From positions 1 through 64,000 of the forward strand of contig CAZMZF010000001.1 of NCBI GenBank assembly GCA_964570765.1: a DNA stretch of 64,000 bases, read 5' to 3'. Position numbers and translations under genes: made by a program. Origin of the DNA: CAZMZF01 sp964570765 (lineage in GTDB: Bacteria > Zixibacteria > MSB-5A5 > RBG-16-43-9). The first letter of the stretch is position 1; each line of letters begins with the position of its first letter. The notes below the pieces were generated by a model. The model did no database searches. It saw only the letters and a program-made list of their open reading frames with translations, and was not told where the DNA came from. Positions 43,082 through 51,378 of this stretch are shown here, piece by piece.

Positions 43082-44026
43082 ATGTCTTTGTTAGAAAGGT
43101 TTTATCAAAAAGATGAGCTGGCACTCTCCAGGCTTATTTCCTACGTTGAAAATCAGGCTCCGGATTATTACAAGGTCTTATCTTCAATATATTCTCGAAC
43201 TGGAAAAGCCTACCGGATTGGGATAACCGGTCCACCAGGTGCAGGGAAAAGCACAATTGTTGATAAGCTAAGCAATTATTTAGTTCAAACTGGAGATCAA
43301 GTAGGGATAATCGCAGTTGACCCATCCAGCCCATTTACCGGTGGCGCGCTATTGGGTGACCGGATCAGAATGCAGGATCTAACCACCAGGAAAGGGGTTT
43401 TTATCAGAAGCATGGCAACCCGGGGTTCTCTGGGGGGACTTGCTTTTACCACCAAAGAGGTGGCTTTGCTTTTAGATGCTTTTGGGAAAAATTATATTTT
43501 AATTGAGACCGTAGGAGTCGGTCAGGTGGAGTTAGATATAGTTGATACCTGTGATACTACCCTGGTGGTTTTGGTTCCGGAATCAGGGGATAGTATTCAA
43601 GGAATGAAAGCCGGCCTGATGGAGATTGCAGATATCTTAGTGGTGAATAAAGCTGATCGGGAAGGGGCGAAGAGGATTGTCTCGGAGTTAGATATGATCT
43701 TAGATGTACGCAGGAAGAAGGGTGAGTGGGGCTATCCGATTGTTTCCACCGAGGCGGTTAATAATAAAGGGATCGATGAATTATTAAAGGTAATTTTAGA
43801 ACATAGAAGATATATAACTGAAAAAGGTCTTTTGGAGAAACATCGCAAAGAACAGATTAAATCAGAGCTGAAAAAGATAGTTGAGTTAAGGATTAAAGAA
43901 TTGATCGAAAAATACTTGGGTGATACTAATATCGAAAAGATAGCGGAAAAGGTCTATTCTGGCCAGGAAGACCCTTATTCAGCCGGGGAGAGGATTTTAG
44001 AGGAGTTAAACCTGAAGTTAGGATAA
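43082..44026 (+). CDS. meaB: Methylmalonyl-CoA mutase-associated GTPase MeaB (ArgK-type)
   Basis: G3E-family GTPase that protects and reloads adenosylcobalamin in the mutase. The 314-residue product has Walker A GPPGAGKST (residues about 50-58), the DPSSPFTGGALLGDRIRM switch segment, ETVGVGQ and NKAD. The C-terminal arm is helical. It precedes the mutase large subunit by 13 bases, its usual operon partner. Confidence 0.94.
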   Translation: MSLLERFYQKDELALSRLISYVENQAPDYYKVLSSIYSRTGKAYRIGITGPPGAGKSTIVDKLSNYLVQTGDQVGIIAVDPSSPFTGGALLGDRIRMQDLTTRKGVFIRSMATRGSLGGLAFTTKEVALLLDAFGKNYILIETVGVGQVELDIVDTCDTTLVVLVPESGDSIQGMKAGLMEIADILVVNKADREGAKRIVSELDMILDVRRKKGEWGYPIVSTEAVNNKGIDELLKVILEHRRYITEKGLLEKHRKEQIKSELKKIVELRIKELIEKYLGDTNIEKIAEKVYSGQEDPYSAGERILEELNLKLG

Positions 44027-44039
44027 AAGGCAGGAGTTT

Positions 44040-45707
44040 ATGTTTGATAAGGATGAGCTTAAAAAAATAGAAGAAGAGAAAAGAATATGGGAGGAGCTGT
44101 ATAAAAGCTGTAAGGCTCCCAATAAGAAATTCATCACTGTTTCCGGGGAGGAGGTTAAGCCTCTTTATACTCCGCTGGATATTGAAAAAGTAGATTTCAG
44201 CAAGGATATCTCTTTTCCCGGGAAGTATCCCTATGTCCGCGGGATCAGGACAAATATGTATCGGGGAAGATTATGGACCATGCGCCAGTTCTCCGGAATG
44301 GGAACACCGAAACAGACTAACCAGAGGTATCATTTCCTGTTAGAGAGAGGGCAGACCGGACTTTCAGTCGCTTTTGACCTGCCCACGCTAATGGGATATG
44401 ATTCAGACCATCCGCGCTCTTTAGGAGAGGTTGGAGTTTGCGGGGTTGCAGTTGATTCTTTAAAAGATATGGAGGGACTCTTCGATGGAATCAGCCTGGA
44501 TAAGATCTCAACTTCGATGACCATCAATGCTCCAGCCTCTATTCTTTTTGCTATGTACATTGCAGTTGGGGAAAAGCAAGGTATCCCTTCAGAGAAATTA
44601 ACCGGGACTATTCAGAATGATATCTTGAAGGAATATATTGCTCAGAAGGAATGGGTTTTTCCACCGGAACCGCATATGCGTTTGATTACGGATACATTAG
44701 CTTTTGCCTCTCAATATGTTCCCAAATGGAATACCATTTCAATCTCCGGCTATCATATAAGGGAAGCAGGTTCAACTGCTGTGCAGGAATTAGCATTTAC
44801 CCTGGCAGATGGGTTTGCCTATGTGGAGGCAGGGATTAAGACAGGTTTGGATGTAGACCAGTTTGCTACACGCCTTTCTTTTTTCTTTAATTCACACCTG
44901 GATTTCTTTGAAGAGATAGCTAAATACCGAGCGGCTCGAAGGATCTGGGCAAGACATATGAAGGGAAGATATAAAGCTAAAAAAGAAGAGTCTTGGCTCT
45001 TGAGGTTCCATACTCAAACCGCAGGATGCAGTCTAACTGCTCAACAGCCGGAGAATAATATTACTCGCACAGCTTTTGAAGCTTTAGCTGCGGTTTTAGG
45101 AGGAACTCAGAGTCTGCATACTAACTCGATGGATGAGACCTATGCTTTACCTTCGGAAAAGGCAGTTCAGATTGCCCTGAGAACTCAGCAGGTAATTGCC
45201 CATGAAACTGGAGTGGCTAATACCATAGATCCTTTAGCTGGCTCATATTATGTTGAAGCTTTGACCAATAAAATGGAGGAGGAAGCAGAGAAATATTTTG
45301 CAGAGATAGAGAGGAGGGGCGGAGTTTTAAAATGCATAGAGGAAGGATATTTTCAAAGAGAGATAGCAGAAGCGGCTTACCGTTATCAGAAAGAGATTGA
45401 AAGTAAGGACCGGATTGTGGTCGGGATTAACGATTTTGTAATTCCAGATGAACAGGTTGAAATCCCGATTTTAAAGTTAGATCCAGAAGTTGAAAAGGAA
45501 CAGGTTCAGGTAGTTAAAAAGGTTAGAACAGAAAGGGATAATGATAAGGTAAATAGGAGCCTGGAGAATTTGAAAAAAGTAGTTCAAGGAACAGATAATA
45601 CCATGCCAGCCATCTTAGAATGCGTGAGATGCTATGCGACTGAAGGGGAGATAGTAGATGTAATGAGGGAAGTTTTTGGAGAGTATATAGAACCGCCGTT
45701 AATTTAA
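44040..45707 (+). CDS. Methylmalonyl-CoA mutase family large subunit (possible isobutyryl-CoA mutase)
   Basis: 555-residue catalytic TIM-barrel subunit of a B12-dependent acyl-CoA mutase; the B12 domain is a separate gene (45894-46313). Motifs: FPGKYPYVRGIRTNMYRGR, QTGLSVAFDLPT, GTIQNDILKEYIA, SGYHIREAG and RFHTQTAGCSLTAQQPENN. At the position of MCM Tyr89 (RQYAG) this protein has Phe84 (RQFSGMG). Phe there is known from isobutyryl-CoA mutases, which also change Arg207; here the nearby PHMRLIT arginine is kept. The substrate is therefore uncertain. Second in the run meaB-mutase-B12 domain. Confidence 0.88.
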   Translation: MFDKDELKKIEEEKRIWEELYKSCKAPNKKFITVSGEEVKPLYTPLDIEKVDFSKDISFPGKYPYVRGIRTNMYRGRLWTMRQFSGMGTPKQTNQRYHFLLERGQTGLSVAFDLPTLMGYDSDHPRSLGEVGVCGVAVDSLKDMEGLFDGISLDKISTSMTINAPASILFAMYIAVGEKQGIPSEKLTGTIQNDILKEYIAQKEWVFPPEPHMRLITDTLAFASQYVPKWNTISISGYHIREAGSTAVQELAFTLADGFAYVEAGIKTGLDVDQFATRLSFFFNSHLDFFEEIAKYRAARRIWARHMKGRYKAKKEESWLLRFHTQTAGCSLTAQQPENNITRTAFEALAAVLGGTQSLHTNSMDETYALPSEKAVQIALRTQQVIAHETGVANTIDPLAGSYYVEALTNKMEEEAEKYFAEIERRGGVLKCIEEGYFQREIAEAAYRYQKEIESKDRIVVGINDFVIPDEQVEIPILKLDPEVEKEQVQVVKKVRTERDNDKVNRSLENLKKVVQGTDNTMPAILECVRCYATEGEIVDVMREVFGEYIEPPLI

Positions 45708-45750
45708 AGAAATAAATGAAGGAAGATAGAAAAAGGAAAATGACGAATAA

Positions 45751-45820
45751 CGTAGCGCGAGGCCATCAAGGTCTTGAGACTTTCAGCCTCGCAATGCGAC
45801 CCTGAAAGGGTCGCGCTACG
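45751..45820. repeat. Y-shaped GTAGCG element with TCAAGGTCTTGAGA insert
   Basis: Borders GTAGCG and CGCTACG. First arm GCGAGGC...GCCTCGC holds an extra ATCAAGGTCTTGAGACTT stretch; second arm GCGACCC-TGAAA-GGGTCGC is standard. It lies between the mutase large subunit and the B12-domain gene. Confidence 0.8.
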
Positions 45821-45893
45821 AAGAGGAGCTCGTAGACGGAACACCTTGATCCACGCAAGTAATATAGATATCAAAGTTCAGAAAGGATAATTT

Positions 45894-46313
45894 ATGCGAA
45901 AAAAATATCGAATCCTTTTAGCCAAGCCAGGTCTGGATGGGCATGACCGGGGAATCAAAGTTGTAGCGGCTGCGCTCAGAGATGCAGGATTTGAAGTTAT
46001 CTATACCGGGTTAAGACAGACTCCGGAAATGATTGCGGAAGCAGCAATCCAGGAAGATGTAGATGCCATCGGGATGAGCATTTTATCCGGTGCGCATCTG
46101 ACCCTGTTCCCGGCGGTTCTGGATTTATTGAAGAAAAAAAGAGGTGAGCATATCCTTCTTTTCGGTGGAGGGATTATCCCGGACGAGGATATTACCAAGT
46201 TAGAGAAATCAGGTATAGGAAAGCTTTTTACCCCAGGAACTACAACCGTAGAGATTATTGAATATCTCAAGTCTGCATTAAGCTCAAGAAATAAAGAAGA
46301 AGCGATTTTCTAA
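45894..46313 (+). CDS. Methylmalonyl-CoA mutase small subunit (B12-binding domain)
   Basis: 139-residue Rossmann-like cobalamin-binding subunit. The DxHxxG motif is LDGHDRGIKVV with His17 as the lower cobalt ligand, followed by SILSGAHLTL (SxL) and FGGGIIPDEDI (GG). It must serve the large subunit before it and possibly the second large subunit at 53674-55272, since no other B12 subunit is in the window. A 186-base spacer with a repeat element separates it from the large subunit. Confidence 0.92.
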   Translation: MRKKYRILLAKPGLDGHDRGIKVVAAALRDAGFEVIYTGLRQTPEMIAEAAIQEDVDAIGMSILSGAHLTLFPAVLDLLKKKRGEHILLFGGGIIPDEDITKLEKSGIGKLFTPGTTTVEIIEYLKSALSSRNKEEAIF

Positions 46314-46489
46314 GAAAAGACCTGACCGGGACTCGTTCCTCGTGATCGTGAAAATAAATTATAAATGACGGATATCGGATGACGAATAGCTCGCAGGCGG
46401 AGCACCTTGCTCCGCCACATGTAGTTGAGAATTTCACATTAGACATACTATCTAGAAGATAAAATTAACTTTCAAATAGAGGAGGTAGG

Positions 46490-47632
46490 ATGGCTTTTAA
46501 TTTAGACGAGAAACAGCAGGCGGTAAGAGACCTGGCTAAGGAATTCGGGGAGAAATATATCGCTCCGGTAGCCAAGGAGATGGACCGGAAACCGCCAGAA
46601 TTTCCAATGGAGCTTTTCAAAAAGATGGCAGAAAAGGGCTTTTTGGCTTTTCCGGTGAAGAAAGAATATGGAGGTCTGGGCAAAACCAAACTTGAATATG
46701 TTACTTTGATCGAAGAGGTTTCCTGGTTTGATGCTTCCTCTGCCATTATTATGGCGGTAAATAATTTAGCAAGTTATCCGATTGAAGCTTTTGGCTCTGA
46801 TGAACAGAAGAAAAAATATCTGCCCAGGATGTGCTCAGGTGGAATGGTGGGTGCATTTGCTTTAACTGAGCCTAATGCAGGCTCTGATGCGGCTAATCAG
46901 CAGACTACTGCTAAGGTGGATGGAGATTATTTTGTGATCAATGGAGAAAAAATCTTCATCACCAGCGGAAATGTTGCAGATATAATCGTCCTGATCGTCA
47001 AGATAATTGAAGATGGAGATAAGGAAAAAGTCTCTGCTATTTTAGTAGAAGGAAAAACCCCTGGACTATCCTCAGAGGTTTTGAAATGGAAGATGGGATT
47101 AAGAGCTTCTACTACTGCACGGTTAAAATTGAATAACGTAAGAGTCCCGCGGACAAACCTCTTAGGTGAAGCGGGCAAAGGTTTCAGGATGTCTTTGATG
47201 ACCTTAGATGGTGCCAGAATTGGAGTAGCTTCTCAGGCTGTGGGGATTGCCCAGAGAGCCTTTGATGAGTCAGTAAAATATGCCAAAACCAGGGAGCAGT
47301 TCGGAGCACCAATTGCCAAATTACAGGCTATCCAGTGGATGATTGCGGATATGAGCACCCGTTTAGAGGCGGCACGTATGCTGACTTACAAAGCGGCATG
47401 GATGGAAGATAAAGGAGAGAAGATCTCCAGAGAGGCGGCTCAAGCCAAGCTATTTGCCTCTGAGGCTTCAAATTATATTGTGGATCGGGCTATGCAGATT
47501 CACGGTGGATACGGTTATATTGGCGAATTCTCTGAAATAGAAAAATTATATCGGGATCAAAGAATTACAGAGATCTATGAGGGAACTTCAGAGGTGCAAA
47601 GACTGGTAATCTCCAGCGCTTATTTAAGATAG
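46490..47632 (+). CDS. Acyl-CoA dehydrogenase
   Basis: 380-residue FAD enzyme that oxidises acyl-CoA to enoyl-CoA. It has AFALTEPNAGSDAANQQTTA and FITSGNVAD (FAD and substrate loops), FDESVKYAKTREQFGAPIAK, and IEKLYRDQRITEIYEGTSEVQR with the catalytic Glu before GTSE. Such a Glu position fits short-chain/branched-chain members. Context (mutases, carboxylase, leucine dehydrogenase-like gene) suggests isobutyryl-CoA or 2-methylbutyryl-CoA, but butyryl-CoA is possible. ATG 46490 follows GAGGAGG. Confidence 0.92.
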   Translation: MAFNLDEKQQAVRDLAKEFGEKYIAPVAKEMDRKPPEFPMELFKKMAEKGFLAFPVKKEYGGLGKTKLEYVTLIEEVSWFDASSAIIMAVNNLASYPIEAFGSDEQKKKYLPRMCSGGMVGAFALTEPNAGSDAANQQTTAKVDGDYFVINGEKIFITSGNVADIIVLIVKIIEDGDKEKVSAILVEGKTPGLSSEVLKWKMGLRASTTARLKLNNVRVPRTNLLGEAGKGFRMSLMTLDGARIGVASQAVGIAQRAFDESVKYAKTREQFGAPIAKLQAIQWMIADMSTRLEAARMLTYKAAWMEDKGEKISREAAQAKLFASEASNYIVDRAMQIHGGYGYIGEFSEIEKLYRDQRITEIYEGTSEVQRLVISSAYLR

Positions 47633-47678
47633 ATAAATAAAATTAAATGACGAATATCGGATATCGAATGATGAATAT

Positions 47679-47707
47679 AACGTCCGGGTTTACCCCGGAC
47701 GTTTTTT
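47679..47707 (+). terminator. Rho-independent terminator after acyl-CoA dehydrogenase
   Basis: AACGTCCGGG (47679-47688) with CCCGGACGTT (47694-47703), loop TTTAC, then TTTT. Almost identical to the tatA terminator at 542-573. Confidence 0.8.
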
Positions 47708-48086
47708 CTTGTAGGGACAGGACATTGTCCTGTCCTTTGAATTTTTTTATTCAGGATGAAAGTTTTTGAGATAGAAAATGTAAATTCAGTTACAAATGAC
47801 AGATAACGGATAAAATATTTATCTTTTAGAAAAGAACCTCACCCTTAATCCCTCTCCTTGAAAAGGAGAGGGAAGTGTAGCGTCCGGTCTCAAGATGCAT
47901 TGCAGTTTATCCCAGACGTCCTTTTTCTATGTAGCGCGAGGCCATCTCCGCCTCAGTATAGTTTTTCAGTATTTTGGTAACATTTTTTATAGGTTAAGGA
48001 TATAGGAAAGAGATTATAAATTAGAAGGTAACTTGTTAAAACGGGATTCACATCCAAAAATTTGTTAGTAATTAACGAGATATTGC

Positions 48087-48140
48087 GTAGGGGTGGAGAT
48101 TGTTGAGCTTTGCGAAACCCAGATTTTAGGGTCTCCACCC
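48087..48140. repeat. TTGTTGAG-core element, copy 4
   Basis: Outer stem GGGTGGAGA (48091-48099) with TCTCCACCC (48132-48140), core ATTGTTGAGCTTTGCGAAA, then a weak CCC...GGG inner hairpin. Other copies at 26621-26670, 30753-30807 and 32929-32988. Confidence 0.75.
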
Positions 48141-48715
48141 TTAACCCTTATTATAATTTTCATTGTAACTTGAGATCACCTCCTCTATAAACGATTTGTT
48201 TTAAAACTATTTTTGCCTGGATTTTCTCCTCCGGTTTTATTAGAGTCTCCATTCATAGTTATTTCTCCCTTTTTTACTCCAGCAAAAATTTGATTAATTT
48301 TAGGATTTTTAAACAAAATAAATTTTACTTCAACGAAGATTTCAGGAGAAAGCTTCCTGGTTTAACTCTTTAATATAAGGTTCCAACCTAGTTAGCACCC
48401 AATAATTACAATAATAATTAAACTAATAAAATTTATTTTGTCGTCTTTTTTTAGATTTTTTGGGATTTTAATAGTGCGGGAAGATTATTCTAGCATTAAG
48501 TTTTATCACAAAAACGCATGATTGAAAAGCCAACATTGCTAATTCATTCTAAACACTTGCACCATTTTAATCTTTAAGCCAATATAGTCACTCTCCTGAG
48601 CTAACTTATAAACTTTTCCTTGACTTGAAGCTTAAAAGTATTAAATTTTGCGGTGAACTAAAAGGTTAAAGAGTTTAATCCGCCAGAGGCGGAAAGGGTT
48701 CAAGGGAAAAAACTT

Positions 48716-49558
48716 ATGCTTAAACTTGATGATAAAGAAGTCTATTCTATAGTGGATAATTCCTTTAAGATCGATGGAGGGGCGATGTTTGGAGTGGTTC
48801 CTAAAATTATCTGGGAAAGGATGATGGTTCCGGATGAGTCAAACAGGATAACTTTAGACTTAAACCTTCTCCTGGTTAAAGCAGAAGGTAAAAACATCCT
48901 GGTCGATAGCGGAATTGGTGATACTCTGAATGAAAAACAGAAGAAGATATATGGTGTGGAAAAAGAGTCTAATCTTGAAAAAGGTCTTTTCGAGATTGGG
49001 TTAAAACCTGAGGATATTGATCTGGTTATTCTTTCTCATCTTCATTTAGACCACGCAGGAGGGATTGTTAAATTTAATTCTCAAGGTGAGAAGGTTCCCC
49101 GTTTTCCAAAAGCGAAACATGTGATTCAAACCGAAGAATGGAAATATGCGCTTCAACCGGATGAAAGGACTAAAGCAACTTATATGGTGGAGAATTTTCA
49201 GGTTCTGGATGAATACGGGTTGATAGAGTTAGTGAAAGGAGATAGGGAGATTGTGCCGGGGATAAGGGTGAAATTGACTGGAGGACATACAAAAGGACAG
49301 CAGGTGGTTTTTATCCAGGGAGGGGATAAAACGATTCTTTATCCTGGAGATATAATTCCTACTATTTCTCATCTTAGAATTCCTTATGTGGCAGGTGTTG
49401 ATATCTATCCCTTAGAGGTTATGGAGGTCAAAAAGAAATTGATCCAGGACTGTCTGGAATATAACTGGATGATTGCTTTTGATCACGAGATCGAGACAAA
49501 GCTCTGTCGTTTAGAAAAAATAAATGATAAGATAGAAATTAAAAAAGTTCCAATTTAG
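48716..49558 (+). CDS. Metallo-beta-lactamase-fold hydrolase
   Basis: 280-residue MBL-fold enzyme. The HxHxDH motif is present (ILSHLHLDHAGGIV), with LTGGHTKGQQVVF (third histidine), LYPGDIIPT (aspartate) and the last histidine in FDHEIET. Resembles lactonase/quorum-quenching-like and other small-molecule hydrolases (AHL-lactonase type topology), substrate unknown. It starts the run mbl-pccB with 14 bases between them, so its substrate may be an acyl intermediate; that is an inference. Confidence 0.82.
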   Translation: MLKLDDKEVYSIVDNSFKIDGGAMFGVVPKIIWERMMVPDESNRITLDLNLLLVKAEGKNILVDSGIGDTLNEKQKKIYGVEKESNLEKGLFEIGLKPEDIDLVILSHLHLDHAGGIVKFNSQGEKVPRFPKAKHVIQTEEWKYALQPDERTKATYMVENFQVLDEYGLIELVKGDREIVPGIRVKLTGGHTKGQQVVFIQGGDKTILYPGDIIPTISHLRIPYVAGVDIYPLEVMEVKKKLIQDCLEYNWMIAFDHEIETKLCRLEKINDKIEIKKVPI

Positions 49559-49572
49559 AAAAAAGGTGTTTT

Positions 49573-51123
49573 ATGTCCTTAGAAAAAAAATTAGAGGAGT
49601 TAAAAAAGAAAAGAGCAGAGGCGGAATTAGGCGGTGGTCCCAAAAGGATAGAGGAACAGCATAAAAAGGGGAAGCTTACGGCCCGGGAGAGGTTGGACCT
49701 GCTTTTAGATGATGGTAGTTTTGAGGAATTCGATATGTTTGTTTTGCACCGCTGTAGAGATTTTGGCCTGGATAAGCAGAAATTTTTCGGTGATGCGGTA
49801 GTTACCGGGTACGGAACCATCGAAGGTAGATTGGTTTTTGTCTTCTCCCAGGATTTCACCACCTTTGGCGGGTCTTTATCCGAAGCCCATTCAGAGAAAA
49901 TCTGCAAGATTATGGATTTAGCAATGAAAATTGGTGCTCCGGTTATAGGTTTGAACGATTCAGGAGGTGCCAGGATTCAAGAAGGGGTGGTTAGTTTAGG
50001 TGCTTATGCCAATATATTTTTAAAAAACACCTTAGCCTCAGGTGTAATTCCGCAGATCTCGGTAATACTGGGTCCCTGCGCCGGAGGTGCTGTCTATTCG
50101 CCAGCGATTACTGATTTCACCTTGATGGTCAAAGGGACAAGTTATATGTTTGTTACCGGACCTTCAGTAGTCAAAACGGTTACGCATGAAGAGGTAAGTT
50201 ACGATGAGTTAGGTGGTGCTCTGGTTCATTCAAGTAAGAGCGGAGTGGCTCATTTCGCCTGTGAAAATGAAGCAGAGACTCTTCTTATAACCCGGAAACT
50301 TTTTAGTTTCATCCCTCTGAACAATATAGAAGACCCTCCGGATAAGGAATGCTCTGACCCAGTTGACCGAATGGATGAAGAGTTAAATTTCGTTGTTCCA
50401 GAAGAACCGACCAAGCCTTATGATATGAAAGATGTGATAAAAAGGGTAGTGGATGATGGCGATTTTCTTGAGGTTCACAAAGACTATGCTCAGAATTTAG
50501 TGGTGGGGTTTGCGCGAATGGGTGGTAAATCTGTAGGGATTGTAGGTAATCAACCAGCGGTCTTAGCCGGGGTTTTAGATATCGATTCGGCAATAAAGGG
50601 AGCGAGATTTGTCAGGTTCTGTGATGCTTTTAACATACCTTTAGTGGTATTTGAAGATGTACCCGGTTTTCTGCCTGGGACCGCTCAGGAGTTTGGTGGA
50701 ATAATAAAGCATGGGGCAAAACTTCTCTATGCTTTCTGTGAGGCAACTGTTCCCAGATTAACTGTGATCACACGCAAAGCTTATGGAGGAGCTTATGATG
50801 TTATGAATTCCAAACACATAAGAGGGGATATAAACTACGGCTGGCCCACTGCAGAGATAGCAGTTATGGGTCCAAAAGGTGCAGTGGAGATTATCTTTAA
50901 AAAAGAGATAGCGGAATCTCCTGATCCTGAAAAGGCAACTGAGGAGAAGTTAAAAGAATTCATTGAAAAGTTCGCTAACCCTTATATCGCCGCAGAAAGG
51001 GGTTATTTGGATGATGTGATTGAGCCCAAAGAGACCAGACCAAGATTAATCAAGGCTTTGTCGATGCTGGAGACTAAAAAAGATTTCAATCCGCCGAAAA
51101 AGCATGGGAATATACCATTGTAA
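49573..51123 (+). CDS. Acyl-CoA carboxylase, carboxyltransferase subunit (propionyl-CoA type)
   Basis: 516-residue carboxyltransferase of a biotin-dependent acyl-CoA carboxylase. The N-terminal part has GKLTARERLDLLLDDGSFEE; the acyl-CoA site has NDSGGARIQEGVVSLGAYANIF; the carboxybiotin site has FEDVPGFLPGTAQEFGGIIKHGAKLLYA; and the end has MNSKHIRGDINYGWPTAEIAVMG. Best fit is propionyl-CoA carboxylase beta, or methylmalonyl-CoA decarboxylase alpha, since the partner genes for biotin carboxylase and carrier follow at 51379 and 52932. A biotin carboxylase argues for carboxylase rather than sodium-pumping decarboxylase. Confidence 0.9.
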   Translation: MSLEKKLEELKKKRAEAELGGGPKRIEEQHKKGKLTARERLDLLLDDGSFEEFDMFVLHRCRDFGLDKQKFFGDAVVTGYGTIEGRLVFVFSQDFTTFGGSLSEAHSEKICKIMDLAMKIGAPVIGLNDSGGARIQEGVVSLGAYANIFLKNTLASGVIPQISVILGPCAGGAVYSPAITDFTLMVKGTSYMFVTGPSVVKTVTHEEVSYDELGGALVHSSKSGVAHFACENEAETLLITRKLFSFIPLNNIEDPPDKECSDPVDRMDEELNFVVPEEPTKPYDMKDVIKRVVDDGDFLEVHKDYAQNLVVGFARMGGKSVGIVGNQPAVLAGVLDIDSAIKGARFVRFCDAFNIPLVVFEDVPGFLPGTAQEFGGIIKHGAKLLYAFCEATVPRLTVITRKAYGGAYDVMNSKHIRGDINYGWPTAEIAVMGPKGAVEIIFKKEIAESPDPEKATEEKLKEFIEKFANPYIAAERGYLDDVIEPKETRPRLIKALSMLETKKDFNPPKKHGNIPL

Positions 51124-51280
51124 AAAGGTTCAAGGGTTCAATGGTTCAAAAGCTCAAGGGAAAATAATGACAAATTATAGATGACAGATATAAAATAAAA
51201 GAATCATAGGCGGAGCACCTTGCTCCGCAAAAACGTAGATCGTAGAGTCCGACCTTTGTGTCGGACAATGAAAGGTTTAT

Positions 51281-51366
51281 CGTAGCGCCCGTAGGGCAAT
51301 GCGACCCTGTCCTACGGTGGCTACGCCAGACGTAGTCTCCGTTATTAGGAAAAGGGTCGCGCTACG
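51281..51366. repeat. Y-shaped GTAGCG element with nested 48-base insert
   Basis: First arm is the short GCCCGTAGGGC form. The second arm, GCGACCCT...AGGGTCGC, has its loop replaced by about 48 bases (GTCCTACGGTGGCTACGCCA and onward to TTATTAGGAAAAG). The same insert occurs in the element at 55305-55413. Confidence 0.8.
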
Positions 51367-51378
51367 ACAAAATATATT

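Larger units (their letters stand above)
47633..48715. other. Long spacer with terminator, repeats and AT-rich remnant
   Basis: 1083 bases, the longest gene-free stretch. Left part: word tract of GAATATCGGATATCGAATG type, the terminator hairpin 47679-47707, a GGGACAGGAC/GTCCTGTCC palindrome (47715-47736), CCCTCTCC/GGAGAGGG (47850-47872), GTAGCGTCC half elements (47878-47925) and a half Y element (47936-47960). Then a TTGTTGAG-core element (48087-48140). From 48170 to 48650 the sequence is AT-rich and contains only two tiny frames on the minus strand (see findings). A decayed gene is possible. Confidence 0.6.
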
